From: CAWFSE01 sp963697565
GTDB taxonomy: Bacteria; Actinomycetota; Actinomycetes; CAVWCF01
NCBI GenBank assembly: GCA_963697565.1
Contig: CAVOOM010000008.1
Span: forward strand, 744,001-808,000
Direction of reading: 5' to 3'
DNA: 64,000 bases
This document shows positions 18,892 to 27,032 of this stretch, in pieces; positions within the stretch are counted from its first letter, which is position 1; every line of letters begins with the position of its first letter. The translations under genes and the position numbers were made by a program. The notes beneath the pieces are model-generated. The model was not told the origin of the DNA and searched no databases. It saw only the letters and a list, made by a program, of their open reading frames with translations.

Positions 18892-19428
18892 ATGGCGCGC
18901 ATCCTGATCGTGTACGGCACGGTCGAAGGGCACACGGCAGATGTGGTTGCGGCCTTGACCGCAGGCCTCGCGCGATGCGGCCACCAGCCCACCGCGGTGC
19001 GCGTCGACGCCGCACCTGAGGACCTCGACGTGTACGACACGCTCGTCGTCGGTTCGTCTGTCCACGTGGGCAAGCTCCACAAGGGCGTGCTCACCTGGAT
19101 CGGCGAGCACCGCGCCCAATTGGAGGCGCGACCCTCGGCCTTCTTCGAGGTGTGCCTGAGTGCGGCGTCACCTGACGGCGGCCCGGCCCAGGCCAAGGCG
19201 TACGTCGAGCAGCTCACCGCGGAGACCGAGTGGCAGCCGGATCTCGTGGGCATCTTCGGCGGCGCGCTCCTCTACACCCGCTACGGCTTCATCAAGCGTC
19301 GGATGATGCGCTCCATCGCCGAGCAGGGCGGGCTGGCGACCGACACCAGCCGGGATGTCGACTACACCGACTACGACGCCGTGCGGCAGTTCGCCGAGGA
19401 CGTCGGATCGCTGGCGATCCCGGTCTGA
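18892..19428 (+). CDS. flavodoxin-domain protein, HemG-like
   Basis: Intact 178-residue flavodoxin-fold protein that binds FMN through the phosphate loop 'VYGTVEGHTADVV' (residues 6-18). 'VVGSSVHVGKLHKGVLTWI' gives the second flavin loop. Size and features match the menaquinone-dependent protoporphyrinogen oxidase HemG subfamily, including 'GGALLYTRYGFIKRRMM' near residue 125. It may oxidise protoporphyrinogen IX using quinone or act as a general flavoprotein reductant. No haem genes lie nearby, so the exact reaction is open. The ribosome site GGAGGAGG precedes ATG 18892. Confidence 0.8.
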   Translation: MARILIVYGTVEGHTADVVAALTAGLARCGHQPTAVRVDAAPEDLDVYDTLVVGSSVHVGKLHKGVLTWIGEHRAQLEARPSAFFEVCLSAASPDGGPAQAKAYVEQLTAETEWQPDLVGIFGGALLYTRYGFIKRRMMRSIAEQGGLATDTSRDVDYTDYDAVRQFAEDVGSLAIPV

Positions 19429-19465
19429 CCCGCCACCGGATGCCGCGATCCGGCAGGCTGCGGGG

Positions 19466-20501
19466 GTGAGCGGCGACCGGCACGACCACGACCACGTGCA
19501 CGAGTCTGCGCACGAGCACGAGCCACGAGCGCCAGGACGGGTGGCTGGACCGGCTGCGCCACCTCGTTCGACCGCACAGCCACGACGCCGCCGAGTCTCT
19601 GGACGACGCGCTGGAGACCTCGCGCCGGGGGATCCGCGCGCTGCTGCTGTCCTTCCTGGCGCTGATGGCGACCGCCGGGGTCCAGGCGATCGTCGTCGCG
19701 TTCACCGGCTCCGCCGCGCTGCTGTCCGACACGCTGCACAACGTGGCGGACGCCCTGACCGCCGTCCCCCTGGCGATCGCCTTCACCGTCGGGCGCCGGG
19801 CGGCGACCCGCCGGTACACCCACGGCTTCGGCCGGGCCGAGGACCTGGCCGGGGTGGTCGTCGTCCTGGTGGTCGCCGCCTCGGCCGCGATCGCCGCGTA
19901 CGAGTCGGTGCGCCGGTTCGCCGAGCCGCGTGCGGTCGAGTTCCTCTGGGCCGTGGTGGCGGCGGGCCTGGTCGGGGCCCTCGGCAACGAATGGGTGGCG
20001 CGCTACCGGATCCGGGTCGGACAGGGCATCGGCTCGGCTGCCCTCGTGGCCGACGGGCTGCACGCGCGCACCGACGCCTTCACCTCGCTGGCCGTCGTCC
20101 TCGGCGCCGCCGGGGTGGCCGCCGGCTGGGAGCAGGCCGACGCGGCCGTGGGGCTGCTCATCGCCGGGCTGATCCTGCTGGTGCTGCGGGACGCCGCCAC
20201 CCAGGTTCTGTACCGGCTGCTGGACGCGGTCGACCCGCGCACAGTGGACCTTGCCGAGTCGGTGCTCCGCGCAACGCCGGGGGTGCGGGGTGTGCCAGCG
20301 CTGCGGCTGAGGTGGGTGGGCCACCAGCTGCGGGCCGAGGCCGACGTGGTGGTCGACGCCGACCTGCCGTTGCGCGAGGCGCACGCCATCGCTGTCGAGG
20401 CCGAGCACCGGTTGATCCACGAGGTGCCGCGGCTGACGTCGGCGATCCTGCACGTCGACCCCGCCGACGCCGACCACGGGCCGCTCGACCCGCACCGCTG
20501 A
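19466..20501 (+). CDS. cation diffusion facilitator metal exporter (one frameshift)
   Basis: CDF-family transporter that exports divalent metal (Zn, Cd, Co, Fe or Mn) against protons. It starts at GTG 19466 with a His-rich metal-binding tail, 'HDHDHVHESAHEHE', and after a frameshift near 19525 continues through six helices. The transport-site residues are in 'LSDTLHNVADAL' (helix 2) and 'ADGLHARTDAF' (helix 5). The cytoplasmic C-terminal domain 'VRGVPALRLRWVGHQLRAEA' ends in a His-bearing tail. About 345 residues. Its site next to the heliorhodopsin gene, with convergent stops 20 bases apart, does not imply shared function. Confidence 0.87.
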
Positions 20502-20521
20502 CCGCCGGCGCGGGTGCGGCG

Positions 20522-21299
20522 CTATCCGGCGAGGGTGGCCGAGAAGACCTGCCAGGCCAGCGCCGACTTGGCCACCAGGCTGAGCACGATGTAGGTGCGC
20601 TCGCCCGTCAGGTAGTTGCGGTAGCGGCCGACCGGCTTGTACTGCGCCCACTGCACCAGCGCGAAGCAGTTGAAGAACGCAAACAGCGAGATGAAGATCG
20701 CGATGACGAACGCCGGCGGCGTGCCGGTCAGGCCGGGGCTGAGCGCGTAGACCGTGATGGCCACCCAGGGGACGATCCCGGCGATGCAGCCGAGCCAGAA
20801 CGGCAGCAGGCTGCCGCCGGGCTCGTGGTCGTGCTCCTGCAGCAGGCCGAACAGGATCATCGAGGCGTTGACGCCGAAGATGGCGATGAGGGCGGCCACA
20901 TCGGTGATGCCGGTCAACTGGGCGATCACCACGATCATCAGCGAGCTGGACAGCGAGTACTCGATCCAGCGGGCGTAGTTGCGGCCGCGGCTCAGGTTGT
21001 CGACGTACCAGCCGTTGATGCCGGGCGACGCGACCAGGAAGTGCGCCAGCGCGGAGAGCGCGAAGAAGGCCGCCACCGCCCAGGCGGTGGGGATCTCGAA
21101 CAGCATGGTCGGGGGCTCGGGGGCTGCCCGGCGGGCCGGTCATGAAGGGGCCGGTCACCGGCAGGGCGAAGGCGTTGGCCAGCACCAAGATGAGCACCGC
21201 CTGGATCGCGTGCAGGCTCCCCATGCCCACGTTGGCGGTGCGGAGGCGCCGGTAGGGGGCCTCGTCGGCTGCGGGCGCGGTGGCTTCGGTGTCGATCAT
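20522..21299 (-). CDS. heliorhodopsin (one frameshift)
   Basis: Seven-helix retinal protein of the heliorhodopsin family, about 258 residues. The Schiff-base lysine is in the last helix, 'LVAKSALAWQVF' (15 residues from the end). The helix-3 signature 'ARWIEYSLSSSLMIVVIAQL' contains the counter-ion Glu. Helix 1 reads 'GSLHAIQAVLILVLANAFAL'. The N-terminus starts at ATG 21299 and the frame changes near 21130 before 'MLFEIPTAWAVAAFF'. Heliorhodopsins sit inverted in the membrane relative to type 1 rhodopsins, have slow photocycles and do not obviously pump ions; a signalling or regulatory role is suspected. No retinal-forming dioxygenase gene is nearby. Confidence 0.9.
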
Positions 21300-21348
21300 G
21301 CTTCGACAGTAGGCGCGGTTCACGTCGGTCGCGCGCCGACGCGCAGGC

Positions 21349-21987
21349 TCAGTCGATGCGGACGACGCCGTTCTTGGTCTGGAAGTGGACGGCGACCAGG
21401 CCGGGATCGTCGGCCTCGACCCAGTGGACGTCGGACCCCTCGACGGGCGTCTCGAAGTCCCCGCCGATCCAGGAGTGGATCTTCTCGGGGTCGCCCGCCA
21501 CCTCGCAGCCGACGATGGAGGCCGCCGCCTTGGCGTCGGCGGACGGGTGCAGCTCCGGGCCGACCGTCCACTGGATGAAGAACGGCAGGGCGGGGTCGTC
21601 GAGGAGCGCGTTCACGCCGATCTGGCGCCAGGTGAGGTCGACCCCGTCGGGGCGGCGGCGGTGGCCCTCGACCGACGGGCGGCCCAACCGCTCCTCGACG
21701 GGGGCGATGTCGTCGACGGCGAGCGCCCAGCCGAGCCAGCCGCCCCCGGCTTCCGCGCGGGCCTTAACCGCCTGCCCGAAGGGAGCCTGATCGGCCGCGG
21801 GGTGGTCGAGCGCCGCGACGACCTCGAGGTACGTGCCGCCGGCGAGGGGGAGCACGAAGTTGCGGGTGCCGAACCGGGGGTGCAGGCCGCCGTCGCTGAA
21901 CGTCGCGCCGAGCGCCGACCCGATCCGCTGCACGGTGTCCGCCAGATGCCCGCGGGACGTGGCGTAGGAGACGTGGTCCAAGCGCAT
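21349..21987 (-). CDS. glyoxalase-like (VOC-fold) protein
   Basis: Intact 212-residue protein with two beta-alpha-beta-beta-beta modules of the vicinal-oxygen-chelate fold. The first begins 'MRLDHVSYATSRGHLADTVQ', with 'GGTYLEVVAALD' as the metal-site strand. The second carries 'LPFFIQWTVGPELHPS' and ends 'GLVAVHFQTKNGVVRID'. It resembles the Glyoxalase_3-like domain often annotated as 'glyoxalase-like'. Possible dioxygenase, isomerase or resistance role. Transcribed leftward with a 50-bp gap before heliorhodopsin, so they could share a transcript. Confidence 0.75.
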   Translation of the reverse strand: MRLDHVSYATSRGHLADTVQRIGSALGATFSDGGLHPRFGTRNFVLPLAGGTYLEVVAALDHPAADQAPFGQAVKARAEAGGGWLGWALAVDDIAPVEERLGRPSVEGHRRRPDGVDLTWRQIGVNALLDDPALPFFIQWTVGPELHPSADAKAAASIVGCEVAGDPEKIHSWIGGDFETPVEGSDVHWVEADDPGLVAVHFQTKNGVVRID

Positions 21988-22199
21988 GGGGCCGAGTCTT
22001 ACTCATAGGGGGGATCGGCCACGCGCCGGGGGTCCACCATCGGCGCCAGGTGGATCGCGCCGTCGCATGCCCTACACCGCGCCGTCGTCCACAGGCCTTG
22101 CGGCAGCGTGGCTTTCCCCAGGAGCGGCAGCTCGCGGAGTCATCCCCAGATGGCCCGCCGGGGGTGTCAGACCGGGTGCGCGGCCGGGAGCGTCGGTGC

Positions 22200-23327
22200 A
22201 TGGCCAAAGCCCGCCGATCCGGCGTCCCCGTCCCCCCGTCCGCCCCCCCGCGGCTGCGGCTGTCCGGCCCGCAGCAGTTGCTCGCCGCCCTGCCGTACCT
22301 CCTCGGCGTCGAGCTGCGCGACTCCGTCGTCGCTGTCGGGCTGGTGCGCGGGCCTCGTGGCGCCGAGGAGGTGGGGTTCCGGATGCGCGCCGACCTGGCG
22401 CCCCTGATCGGAGGCGAGCAGCCGCCGGAGGAGCTCGCCTCGCTCGCGGCGCAGCACTGCGAGGCAGGGGTGGTGCTCGTGGTGTACGTCGACGGCGTGC
22501 CCAGCGGCGCCGGGGCCCCGTGCGCCGAGCTGGCCGACCGGCTGGTCCGGGCCTTCGGCGACCAGGGGGTCGAGGTGCGCGATGCCTTGGCGGTGCAGGG
22601 CGGCCGGTGGTGGTCGTTCCTCTGCCGCGACGTTGACTGCTGCCCGCCCGCTGGTCGGCCGATGCCCGCGGCCGGGGACAGCCCGGTTCCCGCCGAGCTG
22701 ACCGTCCTTGGGCTGTCACCCGGCCGCCCGCGCGCCGAGTTGGCGGCCGAGTTGGCCGGTCCATCCGGGCTGCGACTGGTGGCCGCGCGCCAGGCCCTGG
22801 ATGCCGCCGCGCAGAGCCTGCTCGAACGGCTGGCCGCAGGGGAGCAGGACTCCACCGGCTGGCGACAGGAGTCCCAGGCGCTGCTGATCGCGGCACGTGA
22901 CCGGCTCAACGCAGGCGGCCCGCCGCTGGAGCTCGCCGAGCTCGCACGGCTGCTGCTGGCGCTGGACGACCTGCTCGTGCGCGACGCCGCCATGGGGTGG
23001 GCGCCCGTCGGCCCCGGCCGCCGCGGCAGGCGGGCGACCCCCTCCGGGGAGGCGTCGCCCGAGGCGCTCGGCGGCGAGCCGCTGTGGCGCGCGCTGCTGG
23101 AGGTGGCGCCGGATGAGTGCGCCGCCGCCCCGGCCGCCCTGCTCGCCTGGTCGGCGTACCTGCGAGGCGACGGCCTCACCGCCAATCTGGCCCTCGACCG
23201 GGCGCTGGCCGCCGACCCCGGCTACCGCCTGGCCGGGCTGCTGGCCGCCGCCTACTCAAGGGGGGTGGCCCCCGAGAGCCTCGACGGGGCGGTCCGGCGG
23301 GGGGCCGCGGCCGCGGCCGCCGGCTAG
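22200..23327 (+). CDS. DUF4192 family protein
   Basis: 375-residue actinobacterial DUF4192 protein. The N-terminal family block reads 'RLSGPQQLLAALPYLLGVEL' and 'SVVAVGLVRG', followed by 'GVVLVVYVDGVP' and 'WWSFLCRDVDCCPPAGRPMP', whose Cys pair is characteristic. The C-terminal region includes 'LLAWSAYLRGDGLTANLALD' and 'ALAADPGYRLAGLLAAA', which is TPR-like and typical of the family. I use ATG 22200; upstream in-frame residues are not conserved-looking. Function is unknown, though it is widespread in Actinobacteria. Confidence 0.85.
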   Translation: MAKARRSGVPVPPSAPPRLRLSGPQQLLAALPYLLGVELRDSVVAVGLVRGPRGAEEVGFRMRADLAPLIGGEQPPEELASLAAQHCEAGVVLVVYVDGVPSGAGAPCAELADRLVRAFGDQGVEVRDALAVQGGRWWSFLCRDVDCCPPAGRPMPAAGDSPVPAELTVLGLSPGRPRAELAAELAGPSGLRLVAARQALDAAAQSLLERLAAGEQDSTGWRQESQALLIAARDRLNAGGPPLELAELARLLLALDDLLVRDAAMGWAPVGPGRRGRRATPSGEASPEALGGEPLWRALLEVAPDECAAAPAALLAWSAYLRGDGLTANLALDRALAADPGYRLAGLLAAAYSRGVAPESLDGAVRRGAAAAAAG

Positions 23328-23363
23328 CGCCCCGGCCGGGCGACCCGCGGATGGGCCGACGAG

Positions 23364-23392
23364 TTGACAGGCGAACGGAGATTCCCCATACT
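23364..23392 (+). promoter_or_regulatory. sigma-A-type promoter of the terC leader
   Basis: TTGACA at 23364-23369, a 17-base spacer, then CATACT at 23387-23392. This is a good vegetative promoter for the group. Transcription would begin near 23399, just upstream of the riboswitch-like element. Confidence 0.6.
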
Positions 23393-23404
23393 GACGACGT
23401 TCGT

Positions 23405-23509
23405 TGAAGGGGAGTACCTCCGCAAACGCCTGGTCGTCAGTACGGCCCGCCAGGGCTCGGCCACGTGGACCCGCACCCATCGCAGGGGCGGGTCGAGGAA
23501 GACCTTCGG
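23405..23509 (+). ncRNA. yybP-ykoY-type (manganese) riboswitch upstream of terC
   Basis: The conserved GGGGAGTA is at 23410-23417, and the AGACC element of the 3' side at 23500-23504. P1 can form between TTGAAGG (23405-23411) and CCTTCGG (23503-23509). An alternative fold pairs CCTTCGGT (23503-23510) with ACCGAAAGG (23531-23539), covering the terC ribosome site. This arrangement, plus the TerC gene downstream, fits a Mn2+-sensing ON switch acting on translation. The inner helices were not fully aligned. Confidence 0.72.
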
Positions 23510-23545
23510 TCCCGGCGCCTCGCGCCCTGAACCGAAAGGTCCCCG

Positions 23546-24634
23546 ATGGACGTTCCCCTCTGGGCCTGGGCCGCCGTCCTCGGCGTGATCCTGGCCATGC
23601 TCGCGATCGACCTGTTCGCCCACCGGACCGCCCACGTCGTGGGAGTCCGGGAGGCCGCCGCCTGGTCGGTGGTCTGGGTCACCCTCGGGCTCGGCTTCGG
23701 CGCCGTGATCTGGGCCGTCTACGGCGCCGAGCTCGGCCAGCAGTACCTCGCCGGCTACCTGATCGAGAAGTCGCTGGCCGTCGACAACGTGTTCGTCTTC
23801 GCGATGGTCTTCGCCTACTTCGCGGTGCCCCGGGAGTACCAGCACCGGGTGCTCTTCTACGGCGTGCTCGGCGCCCTGGTCTTCCGCGCCGTCTTCATCG
23901 CCGCCGGCTCGGTGCTCATCTCGAGCTTCGCCTGGATCCTCTACCTGTTCGGCGCGTTCCTGGTGCTGACCGGCATCAAGATGGCCCGGCAGCGCCACGA
24001 GCACATCGACCCCTCCCAAAGCCTCGTGCTCAAGGGGTTCCGCCGCTGGGTGCCGATGGTCGGCGCCTACCACGGCCAGCGCTTCCTCACCCGGGTCAAG
24101 GGCGCCGACGGCATCGTCCGCTGGGTCGCCACCCCGCTGCTGGCTGTGCTGGTGATCGTGGAGGTCACCGACATCGTCTTCGCCGTCGACTCGATCCCGG
24201 CGATCTTCGCGATCACCCAGGAGCCGTTCCTGGTCTTCACCAGCAACGCCTTCGCCATCCTGGGCCTGCGGGCCATGTACTTCTTGCTCGCCGACCTGAT
24301 GCACCGCTTCACGTACCTCAAGCTCGGCCTTGCCTTCGTGCTCGTCTGGGTCGGCGTGAAGATGCTGCTGCTGGACGTCTACAAGATCCCCACCAGCGTC
24401 TCGCTGCTGGTCGTGGCCGGCATCCTCGCCGTCGCCGTGGTCGCGAGCCTGCGGGCCACCCGCGGGCTGGATCGCCAGGCCCCGGTGGCGGAAGGCGCGC
24501 CGCCGCCGTTCCCGGTCATCCCGGAGTCCGAGCCGATGCCCGCCGAGCTGCGCGTCGCCCGCAGCCGCGCAACCGCCGACGAGCCGCCCGGCCTCGAGCC
24601 GGATCCGCACGCCACCACCGGGGCGCCGCGATGA
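23546..24634 (+). CDS. terC: TerC-family integral membrane metal transporter
   Basis: Intact 362-residue TerC/Alx-like membrane protein with about nine helices. The two signature blocks with acidic residues are 'EKSLAVDNVFVFAMVFAYFA' near residue 73 and 'VEVTDIVFAVDSIPAIFAIT' near residue 208. These line the putative metal path. Members controlled by yybP-ykoY riboswitches export Mn2+ or feed metal to secreted enzymes. The C-terminal 45 residues are Pro/Ala/Glu-rich and likely unstructured. Expression should rise with manganese through the upstream leader. Confidence 0.9.
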   Translation: MDVPLWAWAAVLGVILAMLAIDLFAHRTAHVVGVREAAAWSVVWVTLGLGFGAVIWAVYGAELGQQYLAGYLIEKSLAVDNVFVFAMVFAYFAVPREYQHRVLFYGVLGALVFRAVFIAAGSVLISSFAWILYLFGAFLVLTGIKMARQRHEHIDPSQSLVLKGFRRWVPMVGAYHGQRFLTRVKGADGIVRWVATPLLAVLVIVEVTDIVFAVDSIPAIFAITQEPFLVFTSNAFAILGLRAMYFLLADLMHRFTYLKLGLAFVLVWVGVKMLLLDVYKIPTSVSLLVVAGILAVAVVASLRATRGLDRQAPVAEGAPPPFPVIPESEPMPAELRVARSRATADEPPGLEPDPHATTGAPR

Positions 24635-24698
24635 GCGCCCGCCCCGCCCGCCACCTGTTCACCCTCGCCAGCCAGCCTCTCCTCCGAAGGAGCACGCC

Positions 24699-25625
24699 AT
24701 GACCGCCAAGCCCACCTCCACCTCCACCCCCACCGCCAAGCCCACCGTCGTGGCGGTGATCCCCGACTCGGCCGCCGCCATCCCGGTCGCCCGCGCCGCC
24801 GCGCGGTTGGCCGGCCCGGAGGGCCAGGTGGTCCTCGCCGTCCTGGTGGCGGCGCCCGGCCGGGGGCTGTCGCCGGCGAGTGCGCTGCTCGGCGGCGCCG
24901 CGGTCTCCGCAACTGCCGCCTCGGTCGCCGCGCGGGCCTTCCCGACGATGCAGGCCGCCGGGGTGGCGTACGGGGTGGAGGCCGTCACCTACCGCGATGA
25001 CCGCCAGCGCAGCCGGCGGGAGAGCCGAGCGACCAAGGCCGTGGCCGAGTGCGCCTCCCGATACCAGGCCGTGGCTGCCGTCGGCACGGGGTCGGGTATG
25101 GCCCCGTGGCCGGCGGACGGCTGCCCCTGGACCGTGGTCGACCCGGCCGCTGGCTCGCTCGGTGCGCTCGGGACCGTGCTCACCGAGGACGGCCGGGGGC
25201 GCCTCGAGGCGCGCGCTGCGAGGCTTCGAGACGAGGTCATGCCTCCGCTGCGCGACCTGCTGGCCGAGCCGGGGCGCGACGAGCGCGTGGTCGCCGACTA
25301 TGAGCGGGCGCTCGGGGAGCTGGTCGACCTCGAGGGCCTGCTGGCCGAGGCCGGGTCGCTGCCCCCGGCGACGCCGGGTGAGGTCGCGCTGGGGAGCCGG
25401 GTGATCGTCCGGCTCGGACGCGGCGGCGAGGAGGTCGTCCGGATCGTGCACCCCGCCGAGGCCTTCCTCGACGAGGAGCGGATCTCCGCGGCATCCCCGC
25501 TCGCGGCGGCCCTGCTCGGTTGCCGGGTCGGCGAGTCCGTCCGGGTGCTCGCGCCCAGCGGGGCGTACGAGTGCACGGTCGCCGGCCTGCTCGACGAGCC
25601 CGCCCCGCTGGCGGCCGCCGGCTGA
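24699..25625 (+). CDS. Rossmann-like N-terminal domain fused to GreA/GreB C-terminal domain
   Basis: 308 residues. After a Thr/Pro-rich lead, residues 20-150 look like a nucleotide-binding alpha/beta domain of the universal-stress type: 'TVVAVIPDSAAAIPVARAAA' and 'VVLAVLVAAPGRG'. Residues 230-300 match the FKBP-like C-terminal domain of GreA/GreB/Rnk: 'VALGSRVIVRLGRGGEEVVR', 'ISAASPLAAALLGCRVGESV' and 'YECTVAGL'. The coiled-coil that reaches the RNA polymerase channel in GreA is absent. It may bind RNA polymerase as a regulator, like Rnk; this is inference. It starts 64 bases after terC and has a clear ribosome site, so co-transcription is likely. Confidence 0.65.
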   Translation: MTAKPTSTSTPTAKPTVVAVIPDSAAAIPVARAAARLAGPEGQVVLAVLVAAPGRGLSPASALLGGAAVSATAASVAARAFPTMQAAGVAYGVEAVTYRDDRQRSRRESRATKAVAECASRYQAVAAVGTGSGMAPWPADGCPWTVVDPAAGSLGALGTVLTEDGRGRLEARAARLRDEVMPPLRDLLAEPGRDERVVADYERALGELVDLEGLLAEAGSLPPATPGEVALGSRVIVRLGRGGEEVVRIVHPAEAFLDEERISAASPLAAALLGCRVGESVRVLAPSGAYECTVAGLLDEPAPLAAAG

Positions 25626-25696
25626 CCGGCGGCGCGGGGTTCGCCGCCCGCCGCATGCGCCAATCGCGATGCGGGTAACCCGCTACGCTGTTGCAC

Positions 25697-25972
25697 ATGG
25701 CGGCGAGCTGGACCTTCCTGACCAATCACGGCCACGTGCTGCTCGCGATCGCCGACGACCCCGAGACCCGGCTGCGCGACATCGCCGCCCGGGTCGGGAT
25801 CACGGAGCGGGCGGCCCAGCTGATCGTGTCCGACCTCGAGGCCGGCGGCTACCTCACCAAGGAGAAGGTCGGCCGCCGCAACCACTACACCGTGGTGCGG
25901 GGTCGCACCTTCCGCCACCCGGCCGAGGCCGGGCGCGGGATCGACGACCTGATCGGCATCTTCAGCGGCTGA
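25697..25972 (+). CDS. small winged helix-turn-helix transcriptional regulator
   Basis: 91-residue winged-helix protein, MarR/ArsR-like. The recognition region reads 'TRLRDIAARVGITERAAQLI' followed by the wing 'GGYLTKEKVGRRNHYTVVRG'. No ligand domain is present, so it may dimerise and respond through its N-terminus, or act as a constitutive repressor. ATG 25697 is supported by the hydrophobic 'WTFLTNHGHVLLAIADDPE' start seen in this family. Target genes are unknown. Confidence 0.82.
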   Translation: MAASWTFLTNHGHVLLAIADDPETRLRDIAARVGITERAAQLIVSDLEAGGYLTKEKVGRRNHYTVVRGRTFRHPAEAGRGIDDLIGIFSG

Positions 25973-25991
25973 CGCCCGCCGGACGGCCGGC

Positions 25992-27029
25992 TCAGGCCGC
26001 CGACCCGTTGCGGTGGCGATCGATCCAGTCGTCCATGGCGGCCCACGTCTCGTTCAGCCACTCGACCAAGGCCTCGGGGTCGGACGGGACGGTCCCCGGG
26101 TGGAAGACCTGCCAGGACATCTGCAGGGTCTTGTCCATCGGGATCGAGCGCCACAGCTCCAGCGGCGTGGTCAGGTCGTCCAGGCCCGTGTGCGCGACGA
26201 CCAGCACGTCGGCCTCCGGGCAGGCGGCCAGGGCGGCGGCGACCCCCGAGGGGCGGGGCGGCAGCGTGTACCGCAGCCGCTCGGCCCGCAGCGCCGCGTC
26301 GTCGAGGCCGGAGGAGCGCAGCCGGTCGATGGCCCGGGTCCGGCGACCCTCGGTGAAGTTGCCGCCCTCGGGGAAGATCACGAATGCGTCGGGGACGTCC
26401 ATCGATCCGGCGAGCTCGCTGATCCGCTCCAGCGTGCGCTCGCCCGCGCCGGGCGCGTTGTCGATGAAGTCGCAAGGCAGCCGGTTGAGCAGGACGTCGA
26501 TCAGCGGATCCCACTGCATGTCGGCCTTGAGCACGATCCGCGGCCGCCGGCCCGCCCACGACAGCACCTCGTGGATCAGCAGGAACGAGTCGCCTGGGCC
26601 CGCGTGCCTGGACATCACGATCAGCGGCCGCTCGATCGTCTCCGGGTCGTCGTCGTAGGCCGGCACCCGGGGGCCGTCGGTGACGACCCGGGTGTTGACC
26701 AGTCGCTTGGCGGCGCCCCACAGCACGGACAGCAGCCCGCGCAGCAGCCGGTAGTGGGCCGCCGTGAAGGCGGGGGAGCGCAGCCGCCAGCCGAAGCCGC
26801 TCGCGACCCACAGGCCGAACGCGGCCGTCAGGCCGACGACCTGCAAGGCGAGGTAGACGAAGGCCAGCCCGAGCAGCCGCAGCGGGCGCCACTTGCCGGG
26901 CAGCTTGTAGGAGATGCCGGCGGCGACGAAGAGCAGGATCGGGGTGAAGACCGCGACCAGCACCCCGAGCGCGACGATCGCCGGGGCGATGAGCAGTCTC
27001 CGCAACCAGCGCGGAGGCAGGGGCGGCAC
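25992..27029 (-). CDS. PlsC-like lysophospholipid acyltransferase
   Basis: 345-residue membrane acyltransferase. N-terminal hydrophobic segments ('IAPAIVALGVLVAVFTPILL', 'AFVYLALQVVGLTAAFGLWV') precede the catalytic HX4D motif in 'VMSRHAGPGDSFLL' and the glycerol-phosphate-binding 'FVIFPEGGNFTEG'. Likely transfers an acyl chain onto a lysophospholipid or related glycerophosphate at the membrane. It lies 3 bases after the patatin-like phospholipase, so the pair could run a deacylation-reacylation cycle. Confidence 0.85.
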   Translation of the reverse strand: MPPLPPRWLRRLLIAPAIVALGVLVAVFTPILLFVAAGISYKLPGKWRPLRLLGLAFVYLALQVVGLTAAFGLWVASGFGWRLRSPAFTAAHYRLLRGLLSVLWGAAKRLVNTRVVTDGPRVPAYDDDPETIERPLIVMSRHAGPGDSFLLIHEVLSWAGRRPRIVLKADMQWDPLIDVLLNRLPCDFIDNAPGAGERTLERISELAGSMDVPDAFVIFPEGGNFTEGRRTRAIDRLRSSGLDDAALRAERLRYTLPPRPSGVAAALAACPEADVLVVAHTGLDDLTTPLELWRSIPMDKTLQMSWQVFHPGTVPSDPEALVEWLNETWAAMDDWIDRHRNGSAA

Positions 27030-27032
27030 GGG

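Noticed and set aside
19371..21323. 650-codon open frame opposite the CDF gene and through the heliorhodopsin N-terminus
   Set aside because: High-GC shadow frame; only its first 60 codons (heliorhodopsin start) look real.
23388..23443. TACTGACGAC/GTCGTCAGTA inverted repeat considered as an operator
   Set aside because: It lies within the riboswitch leader and is better explained as part of its folding; left unscored as a separate site.
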